NCBI GenBank assembly: GCA_018257865.1
Contig: JAEUBA010000025.1
Span: 62,001 to 126,000, forward strand
Direction: 5' to 3'
Source of the DNA: Stereocaulon alpinum
Taxonomy: Eukaryota > Ascomycota > Lecanoromycetes > Lecanorales > Stereocaulaceae
DNA: 64,000 bases
Each line of letters starts with the position of its first letter. Position 1 is the stretch's first letter. The notes under the pieces were generated by a model that saw nothing but the letters and a program-made list of their open reading frames with translations, did not search any database and was not told the origin of the DNA. Of the stretch, positions 45,258 through 55,882 are shown in pieces. The position numbers and the translations under genes were made by a program.

Positions 45258-47147
45258 ATGAAAGACTTACTGATACGATTGTACAGCATGTCTCCCTACG
45301 CACAACTAAAGTTGGAAGACAGCTCTTCGATCGGCGACGTCGATATGCTTGTTAATAACGTCGACGTAACCCAATTCGTCAACCCCCAAGATACAAATAA
45401 ACGATATAGCCGTCCGCAGCTCGACTGCTCCCATTCAATCCTGCGTGCGCCGAGTGGCTACGTGACACCAGGTGCATCAAAATTTGGATCCGACGATCGG
45501 CGTGCATCGCTTACAATCTCAGAGACAAGGTCATCTGAGTCGTCTTTTGACTCCTCTTCGGGATGTATGACGCCACGTACTCCTGTGTCCGCTGCATCTG
45601 CTTCTTCGTCACGTAGTCAGTCTATGATGGCCCCTGGGAATCAGCAATCCTATCTTTCTCCATCTTCACCATGCCCCGTACCTCGCTCCCCTCGCTTGAA
45701 GCAGGTCGCATACCACGACCACTACTCCCTGCATCAGCCTTTCGCGCCCGAAGCACCCGTCGATTGCACGCATGTCGCGCCTTTCATGACAGAGGGCGGA
45801 GCACCGTATGGTCTCGATGATCAGCTCTCGATAAATATGAGTAATTATGCGAATAACGCGCAAGCGGGATGGCAAAGCCACCAGGCTAGCAATGATTTCA
45901 TGTCATTATGTGAGCAGGCAATGAACGTTAATACCTCAGCTAGCTTGAGCATGGACCTAGCCCAGAACTTCACGTATGCCATGACAGCTCGACTGAGTGG
46001 TTACAGTCAGCCGTACGTTCACGGCTCGCAAACCCAGCTATTTGGCAATCTTGTCCCCACCACTGAGATTGGACATTGTCCGGCAGCCGTGAACTCAGCT
46101 CCTGGAAATCGCACACTGGACCCGCCTTTCGAGTTTGTAGGCGGCGTATACGGGCCTAACAAGGACTACTCTGATGACGATAACATCCCCGATGTACCAC
46201 TGATCGACGAATCAGTGTCCAAGAAAAGACTTGTCAAGAAGAGGAACAGTACATACATACGAACAAACTCGGCCAACGAACTCCTGGAGGCCCCCGATTA
46301 CGTTCCAGACTCAATTTGCAAACGACCAGCAGGCCAAAAGACCAAGAAGAGTCGCAAGACGGCCAAGAAAACGGGCAGGCTGGAAATTGGAGGGTGGTCA
46401 CTGGTCGAAACGCCACCGATTAGCTCCGAGAACAAAAAGCATCCATGCCCCCACTGTCCATACAAATTTGTCCGTCCAGAGCATCTTGCAAGACACAAGA
46501 AATCTAAACATGACGAGGCAAACACGAAGTACTACCCATGCCGTGTCCATGACTGTAAAGATAGAGACGGTAACCATAAGATGATCAAGGCTCGGGGTGA
46601 TAACCTGGCTCCTCATTACACCAACACACACTTCACTTTCGGGAACTCTGATTCAAGTGGCAAGAACAGAAGGATCTCCTTGAAAGAGTCGCTTGAAATT
46701 GGCCTGTACTCTCGGGACCCAAGATGGCCTCTTTTCCTTAACGGGCAGATAAGCCTGGACAGCGAGTCCAAAGGGGCATGGAAGATGCTAGGATATTCTA
46801 TCCGGGAGACGAGAGACACAAGGATTAAAACCATCATTCAAGACTGGGAAGGTTCAGATGATGCGACGCTCGAACTCGTAGACTATAGATGGCAGATGTT
46901 GAAGGACAGGAGCATGGACTTCGAGACTGCCATGGCAGGAGGTCATAAGATGGTGGAGTCTGAGCGTCCTGACAAGGGGCTGTTAGGGGTGACGATGATG
47001 GAGTCAGAAGAGATGGGTCTCAAACAATGCGAGCCAAGGTGGCTCAGACTGCTCAGTGGGAAGATGACCATAGACGAGTCGGAAGTTCTAGGGGTGAAGC
47101 ACTTGAATCCCAAATGGTTGGCGTTGCAGGCAAAGCGAAGGCATTGA
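45258..47147 (+). CDS. C2H2 zinc-finger transcription factor-like protein
   Basis: 629-aa intronless protein. Residues 1-390 are Ser-rich and disordered. Two fingers follow: HPCPHCPYKFVRPEHLARHK ending in KSKH, a classic C-x2-C...H-x4-H, and YPCRVHDCKDRDGNHKMI...LAPHYTNTH, a longer C-x4-C...H-x4-H variant. A basic KKTKKSRKTAKKTGR stretch just before them could serve nuclear import. The last 170 residues contain repeated motifs built on DPRWPLFLNGQI, ESEEMGLKQCEPRWLRLLSG and ESEVLGVKHLNPKWLAL, so a domain of about 40 residues is reiterated. Fingers and repeats together suggest DNA binding plus a protein-interaction region. The ATG at 45258 is first in frame; the ATG at 45288 (MSPYAQL), just after a likely acceptor, is an alternative. 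I do not recognise an orthologue name. Confidence 0.9.
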   Translation: MKDLLIRLYSMSPYAQLKLEDSSSIGDVDMLVNNVDVTQFVNPQDTNKRYSRPQLDCSHSILRAPSGYVTPGASKFGSDDRRASLTISETRSSESSFDSSSGCMTPRTPVSAASASSSRSQSMMAPGNQQSYLSPSSPCPVPRSPRLKQVAYHDHYSLHQPFAPEAPVDCTHVAPFMTEGGAPYGLDDQLSINMSNYANNAQAGWQSHQASNDFMSLCEQAMNVNTSASLSMDLAQNFTYAMTARLSGYSQPYVHGSQTQLFGNLVPTTEIGHCPAAVNSAPGNRTLDPPFEFVGGVYGPNKDYSDDDNIPDVPLIDESVSKKRLVKKRNSTYIRTNSANELLEAPDYVPDSICKRPAGQKTKKSRKTAKKTGRLEIGGWSLVETPPISSENKKHPCPHCPYKFVRPEHLARHKKSKHDEANTKYYPCRVHDCKDRDGNHKMIKARGDNLAPHYTNTHFTFGNSDSSGKNRRISLKESLEIGLYSRDPRWPLFLNGQISLDSESKGAWKMLGYSIRETRDTRIKTIIQDWEGSDDATLELVDYRWQMLKDRSMDFETAMAGGHKMVESERPDKGLLGVTMMESEEMGLKQCEPRWLRLLSGKMTIDESEVLGVKHLNPKWLALQAKRRH

Positions 47148-47661
47148 CCGCACGGGAAGATTGACGATCGATGACTGTTGGTATGAAGTGATGTTAATGC
47201 TTTGGAGAAGTACTCGGTAATGGAAAGGCAGCTGCTCACTTTGTATAATCTTCAAGGACCCAAGATTCTGGTACGTTGTGGTGACGGAGGTGGATATATG
47301 TCGGCGTCAAACCTTAGATACATGTTCATAGGCAAAAATTTGGTGGTAAGCACGAGCAATTGTTTCAAGACTCTATCCGCAGCAACTAGAGAGTCCCAAG
47401 CACAGCAATGCCTGTCTGATAGATCATGTCAGCCATCCCTCTAACCGAAGCTATGTATAGCAATTAGAGAGCCATAAGCACAGACAAGCTTGTCTGATAT
47501 GTCAATAGCCATCCGTTTGTCCGACTTAAACCCTACCGAGCAACTAGAGCGCACCAAGCACACCGAAACTTCTCTGACGTCATCCATTGTACCTTGGGCC
47601 CTAGGCCATTTCAAATCATTGCAACATGGGAAGGTAAGTCAAAGGTTAGAAGTCGAGTCGG
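47148..47661. other. Convergent intergenic region with degenerate tandem repeat
   Basis: 514 bp between the C2H2 gene and the convergent 3' end of the five-exon gene. Nearly half is occupied by three diverged copies of a 78-80-bp unit starting at 47382. Confidence 0.55.
47382..47600. repeat. Degenerate 78-80-bp tandem repeat, about three copies
   Basis: Copies start at 47382, 47460 and 47540 with GCAACTAGAGAG, GCAATTAGAGAG and GCAACTAGAGCG. Further shared words follow in order: CAAGCACAG / TAAGCACAGA / CAAGCACACC, then CTGTCTGATA / TTGTCTGATA / TTCTCTGACG, then AGCCATCC twice. The third copy is shorter. Confidence 0.7.
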
Positions 47662-49058
47662 TCATTTCGGCTTGTCGAGGGGATGTTGAAGAGATTGAAG
47701 CCAGGCCAAGGTTTTGCTGGTCCCCTTTAGCATCACGCTTTTGACGCCGGCGTTGGCACCAGCGTCTCTCGCAGAGTGGTCGTGGTTAGGGTTTGGGACC
47801 CCGGTATATGCGGTCTGAGGAAGCGTTGTTGATGGCTGTGTATGCATGGAAGAATTGTCACGTCCACACTCCTTACATTTGTATAAGCCATGGAAACACT
47901 GCACGCAGGTGCTGCAGTCCTCGCGGAAGTGGCAGCAGATTCTGTTTTCATCGAACATCTTGGCAGTTGCGTTGAATCGAATTTCGATCGGAACAAATTG
48001 CGGGACTTTGTAGTAGCCTAAGCGTGGTTGGTTGTTTCGACCTCCTAGGAAGAAGACCTCCTGGTTTCGAGTGCACAATGAGGATCGGTTTTCTAGTATC
48101 TGGGGCAGAGACACCGATCTACGTTGGACTGGTGGTGGATGACGGCCCAAGAAGTATGGGAGTCGACTCTCGGTAATATCTGAATTTCGAACTTTCAGCG
48201 CCGATAGAAACTGTAACGATCCTACCGAGCTGGATCGGAGCGGTCTATTGATAGGTACCTTCTCGGATTAGTATGTAACTTTCAAGGGGAAGCTCATGGA
48301 TCGTCCTTACCTTGCTTCTCGTAGATGATCCCACGCTGAATGAGGAGGCTGAGTTCGAACGAATTTTGAGTATCCTCTGAGAGGACGCTGTTAGAAGCGT
48401 CAGCTACGTAGCGTTGAAGGAGTCTTTCTGAGTAAACACTTACATGGCGGAATTGTAAGACTGGGTGCAGGGTGACTTGGGCCGTGTGAGGGATCTGCCT
48501 CTGGATGGGTTTCGCTTGGCTTCGTATTGCTCACTGATCGAGAGTCGGAGGTCAGCTATCTAGCGTTGATGGAGGAGTCAAGAAGTTCTATTACCTGGCT
48601 GAATCTTAAGATTCGGTATAGACGGTACGGGGCTGTATGACGTCGCGGAATCGTGACTAATACTGCAGGATTGAGCCCTTGATACTGTTCAAAGTTCTTA
48701 GATCAGCTACCTAGCCTTGATAGAGTATCTGTGAGCAATGCTTACCTGGCGAAATTGTTATATTGTGTATGTCTTGTGTCTGGAGCTGATTGTTGATCTT
48801 GTGACACGGACTAGGTCTGCTCTTCTTCCCGAAACGCGTTGAGACTTGCGTTCGTAGTAGCTTTGGAGCTTTGAAGTTAAACAGCCTGCTTATCGGACGA
48901 ACGTCACCAGTTGGTGGTGGTTTGTTTGCACACTCAGAGTTGGCAGATGAGATGATGGTAATGATGGCAGGTAGAGGAAGGAAAGACGGATGGTGTAGCG
49001 AATCTTCCCTTTCCGGAACGACAACCCTCCGTCTGTTTAGCTTACCGAAGAACATCAT
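47662..49058 (-). CDS. Unknown five-exon protein with duplicated exon-intron units and a Cys-rich motif
   Basis: I do not recognise the protein. Five exons in transcript order: 49058-48746, 48684-48595, 48533-48444, 48387-48311 and 48258-47662. All junctions are GT..AG and keep phase, giving 388 aa. Exons 2 and 3 are both 90 nt, both enter and leave in phase 1, and end in similar peptides (IPNLKIQP and APSLTIPP, compare IHNITISP at the end of exon 1). Introns 1 to 3 share a core around the branch site. The long last exon has SVSLPQILENRSSLCTRNQE, PQFVPIEIRFNATAKMFDEN and a Cys/His-rich ICCHFREDCSTCVQCFHGLY followed by KCKECG that could bind zinc. The N-terminus is basic and polar, with no membrane segment. 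Consistent phase across five exons supports a real gene; function is unknown. Confidence 0.75.
48388..48745 (-). repeat. Three related introns / tandem exon-intron units
   Basis: Introns 48745-48685, 48594-48534 and 48443-48388 (61, 61 and 56 nt) carry TATCAAGGCTAGGTAGCTGA, CATCAACGCTAGATAGCTGA and CTTCAACGCTACGTAGCTGA at the same distance from the donor. They are separated by 90-nt exons. The fourth intron of the gene lacks the core. Either a unit of about 151 bp was tandemly duplicated, or one intron sequence was copied. Confidence 0.65.
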
Positions 49059-49200
49059 TGGCCCAGTCTACAACCACTGTTGAGGCTGCCCTGGACTGTA
49101 CGCGTCCGCTTTCGAAACTGCTTTTATTTACTGGCAAGGACAAATAGCTTCGCGCAATAGCAGAAAAGCAATCTGCCACATTGATGCTGTGAGTGTAGTA

Positions 49201-49229
49201 CCACCACCACCACCACCACCACCACCACA
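49201..49229. repeat. (CCA)n microsatellite
   Basis: About nine and a half perfect CCA units in non-coding DNA upstream of the five-exon minus-strand gene. Confidence 0.95.
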
Positions 49230-52200
49230 GAGACTGGTAGTGTGTATTTGAGACAATGTTGATCTTCTTGCCTGTCGTTACAGTTCACTGACAGAGGTTA
49301 TAGGCAGTCTTAGAACGTCAAAGGACACCAATGGCCTAGGCTGACTTTGAAACCAACGCTCTTCCACGACAAGGCTTCGAAAGCAAGCAGTAATTCTTTC
49401 AAACGAAGAACAGAGATCTTCCTACCCAGCTAGTCCCAGATGCTCTAGGCCAGTTACGATACCAATGAACGGACTGCGATGCCAGGAAGTGTCTATGCTA
49501 TGGCTGAGTGCTGGCTCGCCGTAATTTGCAAGCCTCCAAATTCAATCGCAAGCCGGATTTGCTAAGTCTATCAGCAGGGTTCACGGATGATTCGGACGAC
49601 AGCCTTCGACGTACGTGTCATGGACCCCGCGACGACGTTTACTATATGAACGACGAGCCGTTGAAGACTGTCTGATGGCAGCTAGCGAGACCTTGTGGTC
49701 GCGTTGTTGCTTCCAATCGGAGACCTGCTCTTTCAACCGTGGATAACAGATACCTGAGATCGATGGTGTCCAGGGATAGACTCAGAGCTGAAGGACACAC
49801 GACGGTTGAAGGGATGATTGCTGGAGAAATACTTATAAGACACAAACTGCTATGGTAGCAATAAGGTCATTGACACTCTCTTGGGTCATCCAAGGAATAA
49901 AGATGCGTTTTATAGACAATGAGACTAGATGTGAAGAAAACATTTTTGGGGTGTAGTGGCCCTCGCTCTTGCACTGGCGGAACATGCTAATGTGCACAGC
50001 AAGGATAATACTCGCATGGTTTTCCACCAGAGAAGGAACGCCTATGCTTCTCACGAAGCACGTGTAGCAGGAAGCATAGCTTGAGATGCTCCTCCTCGTT
50101 TCTTTCGAGCATCCGCACGGCAAGGGCGCTCTACAAGAACGGAATAAAACTTCTAAGCGTTATATTGCTACCAATCATGGGGTGCTCACTTGCTGAAGCC
50201 TGCCAACTATGACGTCCACATCACATTTCAGGCTCCTCTGATACTTCGCAGCGGAGAACATTGATTGCCAACAGCTCATTCCACAAGACGTTTAGTTGAG
50301 GGTTTCCTGACTTCAGCAATCTCTCCATGACGAGCAAGCAACAGTAATAGGACGACACTCAGGTCTCGATCAACCCACCTCCTACCTAGAGCCTACAAGG
50401 GGACTACAACAGACTTTGAACTTTAGCAGTCTGATGAGCTTTTCATAGCATTCTTACAGAGCTTTTGAGCTAGGCGCGAAGCTGGATGACGCTGGATCGC
50501 TAGGGCATGACCTGGGTGGTCGAACAGGCTCTAGTCTTCGTCTGCCTGGGCAAAGGTTCCATCATGTAGGAGGCACAAGGGTAGTTCGAAAGACATGTCT
50601 ATGGCAGTGAGGGTCTAGAAGCTTTCTATACAGAGTTTGCCCCATCATCCCTTTGCCCGGCTCACCTTCCTTGATAGCTGTGTATATATCTTCTGTTCTA
50701 GCCGGAAACCGTAAGGCGCCGGGTACCTCCATAAGCGTGTCATCCACCAAAGGAAGTCCTACTGACAAGATTCTCACACTATTACCACTACCTGGCTATG
50801 TCTGACGTGCTCTGGAGTGTTCCATGAGTCGATGATAGTACAATCCTAGCAATACATTATCTCTAGCAAGCTAAACCTCACACAAGTGTTCAGAACCTCA
50901 CTCTGCCTTCATTATCAATTGATGTTTGCACTACCTTTCCTACTTCAGCTCCTCCCCACTCTGCCACTTGCCAAATTGAATGTTTAGCCCTTGAAAATTT
51001 TTGGAGAAGCTTGTGAAAAACGTTGGCACATTGCGTGCCTACGAACATCCTCCTGCATCTTTCACCAGGCCTCTGAGGAAGTGTTAGCGAGATCAACAAA
51101 GCCTTTCCGACTAATGTGGTCTGCAAAACGCAACAAGATGAGAGCGGCAAGGTTGACGGGATACTTATTAACTTTATAGCGTAAATCTACCCCGTGCAGA
51201 GATAATTTCACGGACCTCTTAGGCGGTGTTTAGAAATGTACTCATCCCAGAATCCAAAATACCCTGATGCTCAACTTTCCGTGCGATATCGAGCGCCCAG
51301 TACGTGGATCAGAGAATTTAGCCTCAAGCAATGCAGCGAGGTCTGGAATGTTAAAGCGCCGCATGCTGGAATTGGTGTGTTAAGCGCTTCTAGATCCATC
51401 CAAGCCGCACTCAATCATTCTATCATTGGTAGCATTCACTCTTGCATCGGGGTCTAGTCTTGACCTTTGCTAAGGCGTCATGCCTGGTGATAGTAGTGTT
51501 CAAAGCCCTACCCGTTGGCGACTGACGTCTTGCTGTGTATGATGTCCAGTAGTAACCCCTTCAGCCTAAAAGGTGACCTGGCTGGCCCTGCCATCATGAC
51601 ATTTGATCTGAGCTCCTGTATTACCGTCAACTTCCCGCGAACTGCCCACTGTTCTTGAACATGTTTCATTGTTCATGTCCAGAGCTGACATGATTGGTAT
51701 GGTCAATGACAACATCTGTACGAAGCCACAGCTGTGTTCAGAAAAGTACTTGTTCTGGAAGGATTTGCCGTATCGATACTCTGGACTTACTGCTCCATTT
51801 TGTGGTTTGGCTTTTCATGCTGTGTCAACGTTGTCTACGCCCCAAGACAGAAAATTGGCCACTTGCGAAGGGTTTGGAGTACGTGATGCTGGTGACAAGA
51901 CAGAGAATACAAGGAAGATGACGCAGCCAGCGAATGAAACAAGCGCGTAGGATTCTTCAAGAACTTTAGCGAATGAGAACCTAAAACGAGAGTTGACCCA
52001 ATTCTTATAGGTCTTTCTACATCGTTGGGCCAGAAATCAAGATGATCAACAATGGCGGCTTTACAGGTATCAGTAATCTCGCGTCCGGACTTTCATAGGC
52101 ATATATACACGGTACTATAGTATAGTAATATTTGTGATTCCATGAAAATGTTGCATCTGCCATTTCCAGCGACAGGGTCTTTCAAACTGCAAGATCAGCC

Positions 52201-52516
52201 TCAACATTCCCACAGAAGTACAGCAGAGATCAAGCTCAGGCTGAAAGTCTAATCATGCCATGTTGGTGAACAAGCACAATGGCAACTGTATCGCCAGTCA
52301 CGCACACATCGGCTGATACCCCAACAATGAGTATATGATAAATTAGCGTATTTAGATCTTTGTCACCAACATTCAAGATGCGAGTTTGTTTGCAAGACGG
52401 TTCGCCAACTGGCTATCGCTTCGCATGATCATCCGATCTCTAAGTATTCGATCCAACCAGTGATGGACCTTTTGAGGGTCGAGATGAGATTTGCGCATGT
52501 GAGCTAAGGCATAGAC

Positions 52517-52724
52517 TCAAAAGACAAAAATCAAAACAATTGCAATGGCTGCACCAACAAGAGTGGCCTGAACGACCCGTGTGCCGCTGGTACCAGGGTC
52601 CCCTGTAATGTTTCCGAAGCAGAGAGTCAAGTCGAACTTGGAAAGCAAGTAACAATGGAGCTCTAGAAAGCTTTACACCCTGCAGATCTCCCTGAGCAAA
52701 GGCAACCACAGCATCTATCAACAT
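52517..52724 (-). CDS. Candidate 43-aa single-TM microprotein with one intron
   Basis: Two small exons in transcript order, 52724-52679 and 52602-52517, joined by a 76-nt GT..AG intron that keeps phase. The product starts MLIDAVVAFAQGDLQG, continues DPGTSGTR and ends with the hydrophobic tail VVQATLVGAAIAIVLIFVF, a tail-anchor-like membrane segment reaching the stop codon. The start context is GACCATG. Just upstream, CTACTAATTTTGGACGTCAAAG looks like the 3' end of a leader intron. A chance open frame is possible at this length, and it could also be the last part of a larger gene. No neighbour suggests a role. Confidence 0.4.
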
Positions 52725-53392
52725 GGTCAAGCTTCAAAGGGCGACTTTGACGTCCAAAATTAGTAGACAAAAGATTCCTAAGCGCTGGATATTGCCAAGA
52801 AGACGGATCACCCGCAGATAGCGCAACTCTATTTCCCCTCCATCTGCCAGCTGTTCACGTCCAACGTTTCAGATATTTACTGTCTCTACGCGCCTTGTGC
52901 TTGTACTGTTCGTTGATTGGCTCTGAGATCCATCAGGTCTGCATATTCCTCCGGGTACTTGTTTCCGCTGATGTGCTCTAGTCCAGGAACGTATTAAGAT
53001 GCTGCCAATCATTACAGCTACGCGCTTCTGTCCCTGTAGCTCCTCTAGGTGTATTTGAGGAAGCTTTCATCTCATTCGATGGGGTCTCAGATCTCTTCCC
53101 GCGAATGAGAAAGGGCGTCTCGCTACCACGTCATTTCCTTATACATTATGCACCGCATCACTTGCATAGGAAGGGTTAGACTTTGTGGTGGTTGGATGGC
53201 GCGTAGGCGAGTTGGTATTTTTAGGCTTGAAGCATACGTTTGGCCGTCTCATTATCTATACATATGGTCGTTTTGGCCAGTCTCCTGAACACGTTCAGGT
53301 TCACTATTTACAGCTTGCTGTCCATCTTTCTTTTCTACTAACGACGCCGTTGCTGTGCAAATTGACGTCGAGGTTTTTTCCATATATTCAAC

Positions 53393-54199
53393 ATGGCCTT
53401 CCGCTTTCAAGCTCCTCCAGCGTCGCAGCAGAAAACGCAAATGACCTCAAACATGTCTCCCACCTTCTCTGCTCTTGGCCGAAGTCCGAGCATAGGGCCG
53501 CCGGCATACACGACGGATGATCTACAGGCGGCGCGGAACGAAAAGGAAGCTCGCTTGCTGCACCTGATACGCATTGCCATTGCTGCAATCACACTCGGCA
53601 TATCCATCGCCGTCATAGCTTGTACAGCAGTCTCACTCAATGCATACTCGGACTCACACCTTGGTGCTGAGTGGCTGCTCCCGCTATGGCCTCTACACGT
53701 TGATTTGCGACCTTCTCACACCGTCTTGGGCTGCGGCATCACAATTGCAGTCTTCGGTCTGGCGTATCTTGCTGCCGCCTTCATTCCCATGGTATGCCGT
53801 ACCCACGCTGAACGCATACGCACCCTGCTGACCAGAGTTTCACAGTCCCGGAAACTCCACAATCTTAACATTGTTTCCAGCATCTTCTCCTCCCTTGCTC
53901 TCTTCGCTACCCTCTTCACCACCATCTACGCGTCCGACCTCACCAACAATCTCGCCGATAGTGCTTCCTCTGGTACCCTCAATTCTTGGACTTGCAAATG
54001 GCAAGGGTTGGACAGGGCGGGCGTGCCTGCCAATTTCATCGAGATCTGTAATGAGGCAACAGTTGCTCTGGACTTGGTCATCTTCTTGGTTGTCATGGAA
54101 GTGCTTGCTGTGGGTGCTACAGCGTGGGGATGGTGGATTGAGTCGAGGATGAAGAAGATCAGTGTGGAGGGTGGAAAGGATGAAATTCAGTTGGTCTGA
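53393..54199 (+). CDS. Four-transmembrane hypothetical membrane protein
   Basis: 268-aa intronless protein of unknown function. A polar N-terminus of about 55 residues precedes four hydrophobic segments: near 58-82 (IRIAIAAITLGISIAVIACT), 104-130 (GCGITIAVFGLAYLAAAFIP), 152-176 (IVSSIFSSLALFATLFTTIY) and 222-248 (ATVALDLVIFLVVMEVLAVG). A loop with two Cys (SWTCKWQG and FIEICNEA) lies between segments 3 and 4 and could form a disulfide outside the cytosol. Four helices with short tails resemble fungal MARVEL-like proteins, but no motif proves it. The start is the first ATG, MAFRFQAPP. Confidence 0.85.
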   Translation: MAFRFQAPPASQQKTQMTSNMSPTFSALGRSPSIGPPAYTTDDLQAARNEKEARLLHLIRIAIAAITLGISIAVIACTAVSLNAYSDSHLGAEWLLPLWPLHVDLRPSHTVLGCGITIAVFGLAYLAAAFIPMVCRTHAERIRTLLTRVSQSRKLHNLNIVSSIFSSLALFATLFTTIYASDLTNNLADSASSGTLNSWTCKWQGLDRAGVPANFIEICNEATVALDLVIFLVVMEVLAVGATAWGWWIESRMKKISVEGGKDEIQLV

Positions 54200-54634
54200 T
54201 GTCAGACTGGACGGATGGAACGTTATCATAGCATCAGCAGAGCTGATTGAGGAGAACGGGTGCTTCTTGGCTGGACCGCGATTGTTCGATGGAGTACCGG
54301 GACGTTGCTGGTACGGCCTATTTGGACCGCAAGAACAGGATGTAGAGATAGCTGGACTGGCGTTGGGATGGAAGAAATGCAGACACGAGATATAACTTTT
54401 AAATTATTATCAATGCACATTTGCAGCCGGAAACGTATGAAAGATATCACTTGCGCATGGCATAGATATCCTACAGTCTACGTTCTCAGTACCACATTCA
54501 ACCTCAGCACACTCTTAGTTCGTAGAGAGAATTGTAACACGCCTTCATCATTTTAAGCTCTGATTATCAAAGCGCAACACATGCCTCCTACTTACTAAAC
54601 CACACTCAACCCGCCCTCCAAACGCACCTTGACA
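54200..54634. other. Intergenic region upstream of swc5
   Basis: 435 bp with the 3' UTR of the four-TM gene and the presumed swc5 promoter. Short open frames only. Confidence 0.4.
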
Positions 54635-55787
54635 ATGCCTCCTCCCCTCCCCCAACCTGAAGAAGAAGACTACGACTCAGCCGCCGATTCTGATTTCGAC
54701 GCGTCCCTCTCCCCTTCCTCTGCAGACGAAAGCGGAGCCAGTGATGTAGAGACGACTACCAAGAGTAAGAAAAAGAGAACAGACGCGGATGGAGATGTTG
54801 GGATGGCGAGTGGAGACGAGGGGATTGTTGCACAAGGGAAGAAGAAGAGGCGGAAGAAGGGTAAAGGCAAGGGGACGGCAAAGGAGGGAGAGGAGGTAGA
54901 TGCAGAAGATGAGGACGATGGACCTGTTGGCGTGAGGGTTAGATTGAGGAGTGGAAGGGGAGGGTGAGTGCTCTCTAAGGACAGGCTATACATATGCCCC
55001 TCTTCCCCAAGGATCTAAGCTTTCCAGCGGGACAGAGTGCTGATCATTCTCTCCCTTCTACAGAGAAGAGTCTAAGACCAAGCCTATCACCAAAACAACA
55101 GGCGCAACCATCGACATCGACTCTGTCTGGGCTCGCCTCAACAACCCCAACGCCTCGAGAACACCCACCGCTCCCCCAAAGCTGCCAGAAAATATATCGG
55201 ATGCAGAAAACCTCCCCCCACCATCCACCGAGCCAACGCCACCAGCAATTTCAGTACCAGAAACCAAAATAACAATCCCCCACACCTATACCTTCGCCGG
55301 GGAGCTCCACACCTCAACCAAAACGGTACCCGCCTCCTCCCCCGAAGCCATCGCCTACTTAGCCTCCAAGTCCAAAAGCTCCACCTCTCCCACAGCGACG
55401 GGCCCGACTCTTCGCCGACCCTTGGCGCGGAAAGGTTTGCTCGAGCCCAACCCCGGCCTCCTCATCAAGGGTCGAGAAGTCCCGCCACGCGCAGACCTCC
55501 CAGCCAGCATTGGTGGAAAGGGGACCAGAAGTCTAGGTGCTAACACGAAGGCGAGTCAATGGGAAACTGGAAAGGAAGGCAAGGCGAAAAAGCTGAATAC
55601 GGTAGAGAAGAGTAAACTGGATTGGGAGGCTGAGGTTGAGAGGCAGGGTATGAGAGAGGAGTTGGAGAAGGCGGAGAAGAGTGGCGGGAATTATTTGGGG
55701 AGAATGGACTTTTTGGGCAGGGTTGAAGGGGGAAGGGAGGAGGAGGCGAGGCTGGCGAGATTGAAGATGAGGGGGCTACAGGGATGA
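54635..55787 (+). CDS. swc5: SWR1 chromatin-remodelling complex subunit Swc5 (BCNT/CFDP1 family)
   Basis: Nuclear subunit of SWR1, which exchanges H2A for H2A.Z. Exons 54635-54963 and 55064-55787, 350 aa. The N-terminal exon is very acidic (EEEDYDSAADSDFDAS) with basic KKKRRKKGKGK runs, as usual for the family. After the intron come IDIDSVWARLNNP and the diagnostic BCNT-C domain at the C-terminus: KKLNTVEKSKLDWEAEVERQ, then GMREELEKAEKSGGNYLGRM and DFLGRVEGGREEE. The start is the ATG of PPPLPQPEEED. The gene converges with the DUF6594 gene, with 95 bp between stops. The coding strand alternates between C-rich and G-rich blocks and ends G-rich. Confidence 0.92.
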
Positions 55788-55882
55788 TTGGAGTGTGCAA
55801 GGGTTTTATGGCATAAGACCACATGTGGTAGGATGACAGCATGGGAACAAGACAATGAGGATACCATTCAGTTGCAGGTAAG

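Larger units (their letters stand above)
49059..53392. other. 4.3-kb gene-poor region
   Basis: Apart from a CCA microsatellite and a candidate 43-aa microprotein gene (both listed), only short open frames of random appearance were found on either strand (for example 49833-50123 minus, 50562-50777 minus, 51669-51950 plus). No terminal inverted repeats, long repeats or transposase fragments were seen by eye. Confidence 0.4.
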
